Source of the DNA: Spinacia oleracea
Lineage: Eukaryota; Streptophyta; Magnoliopsida; Caryophyllales; Amaranthaceae
NCBI RefSeq assembly: GCF_020520425.1
Contig: NC_079491.1
Coordinates: 97,619,152-97,683,151, forward strand
DNA length: 64,000 bases
Direction: 5' to 3'
Shown here: in pieces, positions 42,130 through 54,699 of the stretch
How the letters are laid out: each line of letters begins with the position of its first letter
Numbering within the stretch: position 1 is the first letter of the stretch
Position numbers and translations under genes: made by a program
Notes under the pieces: model-generated
The model's input: only the letters and a program-made list of their open reading frames with translations
Told to the model about the DNA's origin: nothing
Databases searched by the model: none

Positions 42130-42610
42130 TATGTAATTCGCTCATAAAACTTGCACGCACAAAGCAATGGATGCTACGTGTTTTCCTTAAGGGGTGTTGT
42201 ATAGTGCGGGCATGCGACGACGAGCAAGGGAGCTCGTTGCCCATGCGGTACGAATGCAGCAAGCAAGGCGAGTAGCACGCGAGCACAAGGCACCAGCCCT
42301 GCCTTGCGTCGAGTGCTGCGATGATGCATGGGCGGATGGGCGAAGAAGCAAGGCGAGCGAGTAAAGGCAGGCGCGCGCGCGCGCGCGGGCAGCGAGGGGT
42401 GCCTCGCAGCACGAGTGCTGCCTCGCCCAGCCTCGCTAAGCAACTGATGCGCTACGAAGCAGCGAGCGATGCTGCGCGCAAGTGTGGCTCGGCTTGCTGC
42501 GTTTGCGCGTGGCAGCTGCTCATGCCTTGCTGTGCGATCACTCGTGAGGGGCGATGCTGCCTCATGGACTTGACGGGGCATGGGCGCAAGCCCATGGCCT
42601 CGTCTTGACC
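42130..42610 (+). other. C1 GC-rich leader block
   Basis: An abrupt GC-rich island with a (CG)n run at about 42372-42388 inside AT-rich sequence. Open frames on both strands are low-complexity (Ala/Arg) artefacts. It corresponds to 60080-60780 in C2, starting from the shared CCTTAAGGGGTGTTGTATAG segment. Confidence 0.7.
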
Positions 42611-45600
42611 CGATTGATGCGCTTTGAATTAAATTTTTAATTTTTAGTTCGAAAACGATTTTAATTAATTTTAAAATTCGTAATTTAAATTGTTTTTTTG
42701 GATTTTAATTTTGAATATTATAAATATTATAAATTTTATTTATACTAATTATTTTACTAAAATTAAATCTTGAATTAATTTAAATTCGTTTAATTCAACT
42801 GAAATAAATTAAATTAATGGCTTCGATTATAAATTTATATATATGAGCTTTAAATTCTAATTAAATTTGTATGTTTCCGGTTAGACTAGAAATACATTTT
42901 TATGTTTAAAATTAGTAAAGCATATGAATTTATTGGTTTAAGTGGGAGCATTTTTAGTCATAAACTCTTGATTAGGTCTACAAATCCTTTAAGGTTAAAC
43001 AACTTGATTAGAATTAATATGGACTGAATAATTGCTAGATTATTGGTGCCCTTAATTAATTGCTGCAAATATTTATGTGATGCATAACGTGTTTTACTAA
43101 CCAGCTATGTGGGCCATTCATGATAATGAATGGGTGAATGGTATATATTGTATATGTACTGTTTTGCAGGTTATGGAGTGACTAGTATGGCCCAAATAGG
43201 ATAGAAAATATGGTCTGCGCACCATTAATTTGAATGTAATTGGTCTAATGCACCAAATTTGTTTTTCAATTTAAATATGGTCTGCGTACCATCAAATAGT
43301 TGTAATTAGTTTAATTATAGCTTATCCTATTTGAAGAAAATGGCGCCTCCCACGGTGAACTTCAAGACGGAGTTTTCAATCCATTTTCATGACGGACTTT
43401 GAAGTTGAAGCTTCAAGATGAAGTCGGGCCATACTAGATCACATTTATCTTATGGATGCTTTAAGTTGTTTATTGTTTTAAATATGTCTTAATTGTGCTT
43501 GAGATTGTGGCTTGATTATGTTGCATGATTAAGGATTTTAGTTCACTTAAAATCTAACCAACATAGTAAGAGCCCTAACTTCCAAAACTTAAAAATTGAG
43601 TTAAAAGGTGCCATGCCAAAATAACACTTACTTGGATATCCTTTTTTCTTCGATCTTAGTAATAGTTTGCCGCCATAGCGAGGTGTTACTTATCGATACT
43701 AAAGGGGTAAGGTACACAAATAATTGTGAGTACATGTTAGTTTTGGTGAAACTCAATGATATAAGTAAGGAGTCCTTTTATGTCGTGGCAAAATCGATAG
43801 GTTTACCTAATAAGTTCTTAGACGTACCTATCAACCAAGAGTAGTTTCTAGACTATTAGCAAAAGGCTTTTTGCTTACCTAAAAGATTTTAGAATTGAGT
43901 CTAAATACATAATGTGCTTAATTCTTCAATGGTTTTTAGGGTCTTGGAATCATTTTATTCACACCTGCGGGAACAATAAAATCGAATAAAATGCTAATAA
44001 CTTGTTTAAATTGCATGATTGCTTTAATTTTCAAGTTATTACTCATGATAAATGTTTAGACTTTGCATGCTTCAATTTATGTTTTAATTATTATTTATAA
44101 TTAAATATCTTGCACTGCAATAAATCCTTTTAGAAAGGTAACAGTAAATTTCCTCAATTGGTAGTGAATCCAAGAACGATTCACGGAAATGAGAGAAAGT
44201 GAGCAATTTAAAATGTACGTTTCTTATATCGACTTTTATGGTTGTTATCGAATATCAAAATCGAATGGCAAACCAATTGGTGCTTGTGAATTCAAAATAC
44301 ACTGTAGTTTTGAGATCATAAAGCATTGAGTTTAAAACGCTCAGCTTTACCAATGGTTAACAACCTAATATCTTTGTCCATTAAATTCTCGAATGAGTCT
44401 AGTCCCTAGACATTCGAATAGATCGATGCTTAGAGAACTTTAGAAGCTTCTGGTAAGATCATCTAGTTGAAACTTAATATTCAACATAAATGGTAAGAAC
44501 TTTGTTGGAGTGACATTGGACATGTCTAAACAAAGTATAAAAGTCAAAACTAGAGAATTCAATTCTTAAGGCTATAAGAAAGGGTACAAGAAATAGGAAA
44601 ACAAAGGAACAGAGGAAAGGAATTTACAATTCCGTATCTACATGTAATTTTATGTTTAAAGAAAAGTGACTTAGCAATCAAACTTCCTTGGTATCATATA
44701 CCGCTTGAGGTTCTTACTTCAGTAATAACTCAAACAATGGAAGCTAGGCTACACTAATGACCTACAAGTGGGAAATGAAGCATGGAAATGCTACATTAGT
44801 TGTAGGGTCATCTAGTTTGTTTTAAGTCCTTTCAAAGGCTAGAACTTAATGGCTATTTTGTTCCATAATCAGCATACCTAAATTTCTGCTTCAAACACAG
44901 AAAGACTCACATTCAAGAAAAACAAAAACAATGTTTGTTTGTTTATTTGAATGAAATGGTCAATTATGGGTTGAGTCAATATGCTTGATTAAAACAAACA
45001 ACTCTTTAACAATAAGAACTTTACTAGTTTCAAATCAAACCCTTGATTTGAGTTCCACTAATCTTTGGCATTGTTGCTTTGACCATATCAACAAGTTAAC
45101 ATTCTAAAGCTCTATTTTAAATGGACTTTTGAAAGTTGGTTGATTTCTAGATCAATTCAAGACAAGCTAGTCTTACTTGTTGAAAGTAACAAAAGATATG
45201 AACTATTGTTAGAACGCCTAGACAATAGAGTTCAAAGCTAAAGAAAGAGATTTTATGACTTTATTATTTCACCTAGATTTGAGTTAATATTGGTTTATTT
45301 ACTCAATGTGATATAAGTTTGAATCTGTTTGGCTAGTTCAAAGATTCAGAAGTATAAAATCCACTTGGCAAGAAATCATAAAGATCTAGGTTAGATCATG
45401 ATTACTTAAGTCAAGAATGATCATCAATGATTGTGTGTAGTAAAATTCACAATCTAGCTCCATAAGATATGGCATATCTAAGTTGGAATGATCAAAGTCG
45501 ATTAGTACTTGATTCGATCAATGATGGATCATAAAGACTTTTCCTATAATTTCTAAAACAAAATGCTCAACTACCACAAAACTAAACCAAATTCGTCAAA

Positions 45601-45714
45601 GCTATTGAAAAGTAATTTCAGAATATCTTTTCATAATATATCTAAAGAGTTCCTAAACTCAGTGGGAGCTTAGTGTTTGTTATTCAACAAACTAAGGCCC
45701 AAGTATAGATATAT
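42611..45714 (+). other. C1 interior, gag-region equivalent without reading frame
   Basis: AT-rich sequence with TATGGTCTGCG(C/T)ACCAT motif copies (about 43210 and 43275) and no recognisable gag domain. It is colinear with 57060-60070 of C2 on the opposite strand. Confidence 0.6.
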
Positions 45715-48045
45715 GTTTCATTGTGATTTATTCAAACGAGACACAAAGGTATTGTTTCTACCACGAATTTTTGAGCACATAATGTTTGTTTGCTCGAAAT
45801 AATGTCCTTTTGGAAATTCGTTTCCAAAATGACAAGTGGGAGAAAATAGACCTCGAAAGTCTTCGAGGCGAACAACAAACATAAACGGACATTCCGGAGG
45901 CTTTTCGAAGTTCTTTAGAAAATCCAAACACGTATTCTTTAAGGACTTTAGAAGTGGCTTTTAAAGAATGGACATCTCTTAGAATACTTTACAAGTGCTT
46001 CAAGGAGAACATAATATTCAAAGGACTCTAAAGTGGCTGTTGATATTCTATTGTTTGATGTTCTATACCCAAGTAGGCATAAGAGTTCAAGTCACTGAAA
46101 CTATGAGATTCTTCTATTAGATAGTGAAGAAACATAGAGATCAGGTCAATGAAACTATGAGATTCTTCTATTAGATAGTGAAGAAACCTACAACTTGCAA
46201 TCAAATTATTATCATATAGATTAATGAGTTTGTGACCTGTAAGAAAGCTATGACGAAACCCAGATTCCCTAAAATGGTTAGAGGCCATATATAGACTCAA
46301 ATGTTTTAAATGGTTAGAGGCCATAAAACATACTAAATGTTTTGATGACAAAATTGAAAATTTGTTGATTTGCAAGAATAGTTTCACACCTATTGGTTGC
46401 AAGTTTGTTTTAAGGATAAAAACCAGCAAACATTGAATTGTGTTCACACACAAAGCTAAATTAGTTGCTAAAGGTTACAAGCAAATTCACGGCATGGATT
46501 GTGTTGAAGCCTCATGCAAAATCGTAATGCTTAAGTCTATAATTCAAGCAATGATTGCATATTGGTACATATGGCAATTGGATGACAAAACGTACTCCTC
46601 AATCAAATGTTGGAAGAAAACTATGTACATAACATGTCATAGGATTTGTGGATCCAAATAATGCTTGAAATGAATGCTAGCTTATGAAATCTAAGTACAG
46701 ATTTAAGCAAGCAATTGGGAATTAGAATTGTATTTTAGTGAAGCTAATAAGTATTTTAGTTTCATAAAACGTACATGATTCTTATAGATATATAAGAAGT
46801 TTAGTGAGAGTACATAAAACTTAATTGGTCCTATGTGTATCACACACATATCTCTCTATTGTGAAATAACATTCAAATTCTAATAAGTTAGGTTTGAAAT
46901 TATTCATCAATGATGGACCAAGGCGAAACTTAGTACATACTGGGTATTAAGATCTATTTACAAAGATCTTATGATATTGTTTTGGATTAAGTAATGGCAT
47001 TTACTAAATTAAACACGAAAGACTCCATTGGAGATATTCGATCCATATGAATAAATCTAAGTAATGAATGTTTGAACTATGTATAAGCATTTACTAAGTT
47101 AAACATCAAAGAGTCTAAATGAGATTCTTAACCTATATTATATGTCAAATAATTTAGCTGGAATTAGTATCTACTAAAACTAGATGAGCTAAAGTTACAT
47201 GAATAGAATTCAATTGGGAATTATTCTGCAAAAGAATTTATCATGTATGATATAATATAATGATCGCCAAAAACGTATCGTATGACTTTAGGCATGACGA
47301 ACATATACCAATCTCTATTGATCTATGTAAAGATCAACTAGATTGAGATCAAGGAAAACTTATGGTACTTGAAAAGGTACATAGGAATAGTTCTTGATTC
47401 AAGGAAATAAAGATATGCTAAATATTGATGCTACACGCATAAACACTGGCAAAGGATCAAGCAAGGTTCCTTAGGAGTTAACCATTGACAAAGACGAGCT
47501 AAAGAGCATCGTGTTTTGAAATGGCAACATGGATTGGAGACCATGGGTTGTTGCGTGGGAAATTAAATATTAATTTCTATGTTCTAAGATATAGTTGGAA
47601 AGTTTTCCGCATATCTATGAACTGCTTGGATAAGTAAATCCAAACAAAGCATCACTAGCAACCTAAACAGTTAAAGTAAAAGTACTTATTTCCTAAGAAG
47701 CAATAAAACAGAGTTGTTTATATTAATGAGTTCTTCATTGAACTTGGGAAGATCACATGTCTGTTGACTTAATGGTTCTTCATTGCAAAATGCGTAGAAC
47801 CACTAATGTAGTATGAAAGACTAGATCACATAATAAACAAACTCAAAAGATCTTATCATCCTATCTCGAAAAACATTCGATGAAAAGGATATTAAGATTG
47901 GCAAAGCATGATAACTAAACCTATGCAACAAGTGAGAAACAACACTCACATTGTGGCACTGGAAATCAAGCGTAGCTTTGAATTCCACGAACTGTTTTAA
48001 AGATGGGTTTGAGGCCCATGGTTGTAAAACATTGGGGTTGAACAT
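45715..48045 (+). pseudogene. C1 copia pol relics
   Basis: The integrase-RT linker is visible near 45720-45960 through many stops. RT is recognisable at about 46375-46660: PIGCKFVLRIKT, then HKAKLVAKGYKQIHGMDCVE, MLKSIIQAMIAYW, IWQLDDKT and a GFVDPN-like remnant near 46640-46660. RNase H traces lie near 47640-47900. Motifs appear in the copia order, but stops and indels occur every few dozen codons. Confidence 0.8.
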
Positions 48046-48847
48046 TTATCATATATGAAATGTATTTTCATATTCCATTTAATTTTGGTTTAGTATTAAA
48101 TGATGAGTCCCTTCAATTTGACGATATATTCAAGATAGACTGTCAAGACCAGTCCTGTGACTAAGAAATGTCTATCAAGTGAACTTGAATGTCAAAAGTT
48201 TAAAATGGTCCCTGGTCGGAGTTTTTTATAAAGATGGACGCATAGAAAACGTTAGACGACTAGAATGCAAGATGACTAGTAGTTCTGTTTCTTGAACTAT
48301 GTGGACATGGCAATGTCGTAATCATTTTCATAGATATTTACTTTGGGAAGACTAGTATCGACAGACCTATGAAACTTTACTGTAAGAGATGAAAATCTGT
48401 CATAAGTAAATTTCACTAAAATTATTAGACACTAAATCCTCAATACCTGAGTGATTTGAGATTACTTGTTTGAGAACTGGTTACTTTGACGTTGACCAAC
48501 CGTCGCACCGTAAAAGGAGGCTATAAAGGCAACGCTCAGGTAATCACCTACCAAACAAAGTCTAATCTCAAGATCACAAGATTGGGATTGTCCTTCCATA
48601 AATCGGGATGAGATGCTTAAAAGTTGTACAAGGCCACTCGGAGAGCTAGAAACTGTAAAATGCATGGCCGTGCTCAGATGAATCATAGGCTATGATTATC
48701 TGTTTTATTTGATCAGTTGAACTCTGAAACCAAGAAACATCTCTGGACATAATAAGGATGACAACTCTTACCTTATGTTCAAGAGCAAGCATCGAGCGAC
48801 AAAGGAATTAGGAAATGCACACTTGTCCCTAAGGACAAGTGGGAGAC
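48046..48847 (+). other. C1 3' untranslated region with hairpin and PPT
   Basis: Non-coding. It ends with a perfect 8-bp stem-loop ACTTGTCCCTAAGGACAAGT (48821-48840), followed at once by the GGGAGAC purine tract and the 3' LTR. The hairpin is conserved in C2 (53906-53925). Confidence 0.75.
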
Positions 48848-50334
48848 TGAAGGAAATAATGCCCTTCGTCCAAGTATGCATTTAATATTAAGTCTAATAA
48901 ATGCGATTCAGTATTAATTGACAAGTTAATAATTCAGTGAGATCAAGTGAGATGAATGCCTAGCTAGAGGCCGCTTCAGTTCAAGTGGAATTAATGATAT
49001 TAATCGACAGATTACTCTTGACTGAACCCGTAGGGTCACACAAATAGTGCGTAAACGGATCAAGTATTTAATGGCATTAAATACTCCATCTATGGATATT
49101 CGAAATCGACGGATCTTGGTTTTAGTGGGAGCTAAGATCGTCATAAGCAAGAAATGAATACTCCGGAAACGATGATATTGCCGGAAACGGAAATATGGAT
49201 CGTATCGGAAATATGAATATTATCCAAGTCGTAGATTTTGCCGGAAACGGAAACATGGTACGTATCGGAAAATATTAATGGAAATGGAAATGGAAATATT
49301 GCCGGAATCGGAAATATTGCCGGAAACGGAAATCTTGTCAGAATCGGAAATATTATCGGAATCGGAAAATAATCCCGGAAACGGAAATATTAAATATTTG
49401 TTCGAAACGGAAATTAATTCCGGAATCGGAAATATTAAATATTGGTCGTATCGGAAATGAATTCCGGAACCGGGAATTTAATCGGAAGCGCATCGTACGA
49501 ATTAGCATCGGACGAGGCTTGCCAGACGAAGGCCCAGCACGAAGCCAGGCCCGCGCCCAGCAAGCCAAGCGCCCAACACGAAGTCCTCAGCCTCGCCAGG
49601 CCCAGTGCAAGGCCAGGCCCAGCGCAAGGCCAGGCCCAGCAAGGCCGTAGGCGCGCGCGCTGGAGCGTGTGCTCGTGGGCTGCGAGGCAGCGCCCACTCG
49701 TGTGGGCCGCAAGGCCTGCGCGGGTGCGTGTGTCCCTCGTGGTCGTGCGACACTCGTGTTCGTAACGAATCCTAATCCTATCGGAATTCGTGCAATTATT
49801 AATTCCTAATCCTATCGGAATTCGTGCAATGATTAAATCCTAATCCTATCGGAATTCGTGCAATGATTAAATCCTAATCCTAATAGATTAAATTTATTAA
49901 TTAGAGTTTAAATAGGATTCTAATTAATAAATCCATATCCTAGTAGGATTATAATTCCTTTCCATAAACTCTATAAATATAGGCCTAGGGTCACATATTT
50001 AACAGACGATTATTGAAGTATTCAAGGTAAGATTTTTAAGCAAAAATCAGCCAAACACTTGCACCCAAATAGCCGAAAATCTAAGGAACCTTAAGGGCGA
50101 TTCTAGTTGGTCAAGCTTAAGGCGGATCCGGAAGTGCTGTGGACTATCTACGGAGGGACGACACTTAGAGTCCTAATGACTTGTTCTTGTTCGGTTTGGG
50201 CGCAGCTAGGGAGGGCACGCTACAAAGTGTATGCATCTGAATTATGCTAAATGATTATGTGTTAATAATATGTTTCCTGGCTTTATGGTTTTTCCGCATG
50301 ATTTATGTTTATTCATATGTATCATAACCTAACA
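48848..50334 (+). repeat. 3' LTR of C1
   Basis: 1487 bp. Relative to the 5' LTR it has three copies instead of one of a ~34-bp TCCTAATCCTATCGGAATTC-type unit (about 49770-49875) and a duplicated CAGCGCAAGGCCAGGCC segment near 49605-49640. ACTGC follows. Confidence 0.95.
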
Positions 50335-50339
50335 ACTGC

Positions 50340-51274
50340 ATGCATTGAAAAATTGCGAAAAAATTCATTAAATGGCAGGACAAAATTAAATTGCCTTGCT
50401 CATTGTAATGTGTGAAGCAAAAATACTAATCTAACTTTTAAAATATGACTTGCGTCACTGTTTTAATAAACTATGACGCAAATGTACCAAATACAAGGAT
50501 TTTTTGTCATCTGCGTCGTAGATAAATTAATCTACGACGCAATGTACCTCTCATTTGCGTCACACCTTGTTAACCTGCGACGAATAGCTCCTAATCTAGG
50601 ATACTCCGTTGGGTTTACGCGGAACCTCTCCATCACAATTTCTCTGCCTACCCTCTCTTCCTCTCTCATCTTCCTCTCTCCAGATCTCCATTGTTGAGAC
50701 ATCAACCTCTCTTCATCTCTCCTAGATTTGAAATCTCCTCTAACCATCCTATCCCTATTTGTCTATTTTCTCGGAAAAATCAAGCTCGAGAAGAGGTAAA
50801 CTCCTAGATTCCGCCGTCACGTCTCGAAGCAGTAAAACTCGGGTTTCCAGTGCGTCACCATTTGCTGCAAATTAGTTCTTCGTCATCAAATCGTATGTTT
50901 ATAGCAACAGGTATGGTGCGGATTCGTTTAATGTTAGGGTTTTTGGATGAAAATTTCTGGTTTTATTGGGAGAAAATTCATTACTCTTTACTTGTCGGGT
51001 CGTATGTCTTAGGGTTTTTGGTTAGAAATTTTAGGTTTAATTTGTTGTTTGATTGAATTTAGGGCAATTTAGGACTAGAAATTTAATTCTTGTTAATTAA
51101 TTTCTGATTTCTATAGGGCAATTTATCTTTCGTTGTTTTCTTGCAACTTCAAGGTATGTACTAAACTAATTGTAATTTTCTACTTGTATTGATACCATGG
51201 AATATGCTGTAGTTCTACATTTTTTGGAATTATGTAAATGTGGATTAATTTGGTTAATTTTATGTAGTCATGCA
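50340..51274 (+). other. Unassigned stretch: DNA-transposon-like subterminal repeats, then leader-like sequence
   Basis: Between about 50450 and 50590 six copies of TTGCGTCA/TGACGCAA/TGCGTCG motifs occur in both orientations, including a 12-bp perfect hairpin (50512-50523 with 50530-50541). This looks like the subterminal repeats of a CACTA-type element, but no CACTA terminus is visible. From 50600 a CT-rich leader and a possible donor (CAACAG/GTATGG at about 50910) resemble the 5' UTR and first intron of a gene. I recognise no protein. Confidence 0.4.
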
Positions 51275-52531
51275 TGTAATACCTCGTATTTTTCTATAAT
51301 TATAAATATATTTTATTATATTTATAAAGCATTTCGTTGTATTTTTACAAATTAATTTCATTTAATGAGAATTAAATGCGCGTTTATTTTTAATTAATTT
51401 AAATATTAATTATTTTGAAAACCGTATTTTATTAAATAAATTCAAGGAATTTATTTAGTCGGGAATTGTTGGGTCGTATTTCAAAAACGAATTTAATAAA
51501 CTTAAAGCCCGGTCGTTTTGTTTTAATTAAACCCAACAAAGCTTGCAAGGGAATTAATGAACTAAGCCCGAAAGCAAGCCCAACTCAAAAGTACCCTAAC
51601 CTAGCCCACAAAGGAGAGGAACCTATAAATAAGACCCCATGTCAACCCTCACAACCAAAAATTCAGAAATCTCTCTCTCTCCTCTTCCCCTCTCCTTGCG
51701 GCACACTCAACCCTCACGCCTCTCTCCTTCGTCTCCCTTGCTTGCGGCGCAAGGAATCTCGCCCGTCTCTCCCTCTCGCCTTCTCGCAGCCGCAGCGTAG
51801 CACATTGTGCCTGCGTGCTGTGCGGTGGTGCCTTGCTGCTCGCCCACTCGTCCCGCGTCGCAGCACAACAGCAGTGTTGTGTGCGCGCGCGCTGTGTCCC
51901 GCATGTGCCCAGCGCCTCTCGCCTGTCCCTTGCGCGCACGCTGTGTGCGTGCGTGTGTCTTGCTGTGCCCAGCGCCCTCGTCGCCTGCCCCGCCCCTCGC
52001 GCGCGTGCGCACCCTTGCTGTGGTGCGTTGCATCGCTGCTGCTATTATCGTTGTTGTCGTGTGTGTTGGTCGGCACACACACACACACGATTAATTAATC
52101 GTTGTGTGTGTGTGTGTTGATCAATTGCTTAATCAAATTTTGGTTTCAAAAATATTAATTTTCAGTTTTAAATCGATTTAATTATTGTGATTAGTTTAAT
52201 TATTGGATTGTTTAGATTAATTAAAACGGTTATGAACACCGTATTGGGTTAGTAGTATGTTTTAATCAAAGAAATTGGTTTTGATGTTTGAAATTATAAT
52301 TTTCAGATTATATATGTTTATAAAGTGTGGATTTTTGAAGTCAAAACATGTTTTCGGATTAAACTATTGCTAGGGTTTTGGTTTCAAATTGATTGAGCAA
52401 TTGATTTACATAATTTAATGACAATTTAAATTATGGGAATCAATCTAAATTTTCAGAATGTTTATACGCTTTAAAAGGTTGGTTTTTAAGGGTTTTAAAG
52501 CTAAAAAGTCAATGTTTTTATCCTAGGACTT
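51275..52531 (+). mobile_element. Long LTR (Tekay/Del-like chromovirus), left part
   Basis: It starts TGTAATACCTCGTATTTT, a typical start of long chromovirus LTRs. It has TATAAATAAG at 51624-51633, a CT-rich and then GC-rich transcribed region (51650-52070) and an (AC)n/(GT)n hairpin. It is interrupted by C2 and continues at 62871. The 210-codon frame at 51466-52098 crosses promoter and leader and is not a gene. Family assignment is by general resemblance only. Confidence 0.5.
51624..51633 (+). promoter_or_regulatory. TATA box in the Tekay-like LTR
   Basis: TATAAATAAG in ACCTATAAATAAGACC, followed about 35 bp later by a CT-rich leader. Confidence 0.6.
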
Positions 52532-52536
52532 GAGTT
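52532..52536. repeat. TSD GAGTT of copia element C2 (left)
   Basis: GAGTT before TGTTAGG at 52537 is repeated at 62866-62870. Confidence 0.95.
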
Positions 52537-53898
52537 TGTTAGGTTATGATACATATGACAATACATAAATCATGCGGAAGAACCATAAAGCCAGGAAAGC
52601 ATATTATTTACACATAATCATTTAGCATAGTTTAGATGCATACACTTTGTTGCGTGCCTTCCCTAGCTGCGCCCGAACCGAACAAGAACAAGTCTTTAGG
52701 ACTCCAAATGTCGTCCCTCCGTAGATAGTCCACAGCACGTCCGGATCCGCCTTAAGCTTAACCAACTAGGATCGCCCTTAAGGTACTTAGAATTTTCGGC
52801 TATTGTAGGCAATTGTATGACTGAATTTTTGCTCTCAAAAATCACTTTGAATACTTGAATTGTGTATACAAATAATGACCCTAGGCCCTTATTTATAGAG
52901 GTATGGAAAAGGAATTGTAATCCTACTAGGATGTGGATTTGTTAATTTAGAACTTTATTAGGACTCTAAATAACAAAGCAAATCTAATAGGATTAGGACT
53001 TTAATCTTCGCACGAATCCTAATAGAATTAGGATTTCCCGCACACGCATCGTACAAGCCGTGCACCCGCGCAGGCCTTGCGGCCCACGACAAGAGCACAG
53101 CCCATGTGCGGTGCTGCGCGCGCGCGCGCCCTTGGCTGGGCCTGGCCTTGCGCTGGGCCTGGTCGAGGCGTGCGTTGCTGCGTGCGGCTCGCTGGGCGAT
53201 GGTCTGGCTTCGTGCTGGGCCTTCGTCTAGCGGGCCTCGTCCGATGCTAATTCGTACGATACGCTTCCGATTAAATTCCCGATTCCGGAATTCATTTCCG
53301 ATACGAACAACATTTAATATTTCCGATTCCGGAATTAATTTCCGTTTCGAACAAATATTTAATATTTCCGTTTCCGGAATTATTTTCCGATTCCGATAAT
53401 ATTTCCGATTCTGACAATATTTCCGTTTCCGGCAATATTTCCGATTCCGGCAATATTTCCATTTCCGATAATATTTTCCGATACGTACCATGTTTCCGTT
53501 TCCGGCAACATCTACGAGTTGGATAATATTTATATTTCCGATACGATCCATATTTCCGTTTCCGGCAATATCATCGTTTCCGGAGTATTCATTTCTTGCC
53601 TGTGACGATCTCAGCTCCCACTGAAACCAAGATCCGTCGATTCCGAATATCCATAGATGGAGTATTTAATGCCATTAAATACTTGATCCGTTTACGTACT
53701 ATTTGTGTGACCCTACGGGTTCAGTCAAGAGTAAGTTGTGGATTAATATCATTAATTCCACTTGAACTGAAGCGGCCTCTAGCTAGGCATTCAGCTCACT
53801 TGATCTCACTGAATTATTAACTTGTTAATTAATACTGAACCGCATTTATTAGACTTAACATAGAATGCATACTTGGACCAAGGGCATTATTTCCTTCA
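52537..53898 (-). repeat. 3' LTR of C2
   Basis: Minus-strand LTR with array at about 53270-53590, GC-rich block at 53040-53240 and TATA box at 52889-52898. The PPT (GGGAG on the minus strand) lies at 53899-53905. Confidence 0.95.
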
Positions 53899-54690
53899 GT
53901 CTCCCACTTGTCCTTAGGGACAAGTGTGCATTTCCTAATTCCTTTGTCGCTTGATGCTTGCTCTTGAACATAAGGTAAGAATTGTCATCCTTATTATGTC
54001 CAGAGGTGTTTCTCGGTTTCAGAGTTCAACTGATCAAATAAACAGATAATCATAGCCTATGATTCATCCGAGCACGGCCATGCATTTCACAGTTTCTAGC
54101 TCTCCGAGTGGCCTTGTACAACTTTTAAGCATCTCATCCCAATTTATGGGAGGACAATCCCAATCTTGCGATCTTGAGATTAGACTTCGTTTGATAGGTG
54201 ATTACCTGAGCGTTGCCTTTATAGCCTCCTTTTACGGTGCGACGGTTGGAAAACGTCAAAGCAACCAGTTCTCAAACAAGTAATCTCAAATCACTCAGGT
54301 ATTGAGGATTCAGTGTCTAATAATTTTAATGAAATTTACTTATGACAGATTTTCATCTCTTACAGTAAAGTTTCATAGGTCTTGTCCGATACTAGTCTTC
54401 CCAAAGTAAGTATCTATGCAAATGATTATGACATTGCCATGTCCACATAGTTCAAGAAACAGAACTACTAGTCATCTTGCATTCTAATCGTCTAACGTTT
54501 TCTATGCGTCCAATTTTATAGAAAACTCCGACTAGGGACCATTTTCAACCTTTGACATTCAAGTTCACTTGATAGACATTTCTTAGTCACAGGACTGGTC
54601 CTGACAGTCTATCTTGAATATATCGTCAAATTGAAGGGACTCATCATTTAATACTAAACCAAGATTAAATGGAATATGAAAATACATTTC
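53899..54690 (-). other. C2 3' untranslated region with conserved hairpin
   Basis: Stem-loop ACTTGTCCTTAGGGACAAGT at 53906-53925, next to the PPT. The rest is non-coding and colinear with 48050-48847 of C1. The 74-codon frames here are shared by chance of colinearity and show no domain. Confidence 0.7.
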
Positions 54691-54699
54691 ATATATGAT

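Larger units (their letters stand above)
39877..50334 (+). mobile_element. Copia-type LTR retrotransposon C1, almost non-coding
   Basis: LTRs at 39877-41272 and 48848-50334 flanked by ACTGC. The LTR start TGAAGGAAATAATGCCCTTG recalls Angela-type copia elements. The order of pol relics (integrase-RT linker, RT, RNase H) is copia-like. No frame over ~80 codons shows retroelement homology, so it must have moved with proteins from another element or decayed since. The 3' LTR is ~90 bp longer, through extra short tandem copies. Confidence 0.93.

Noticed and set aside
51466..52098. 210-codon plus-strand ORF as a gene
   Set aside because: It spans a TATA box, CT-rich leader and GC-rich low-complexity sequence of an LTR and shows no domain; overlapping frames on both strands are equally open.
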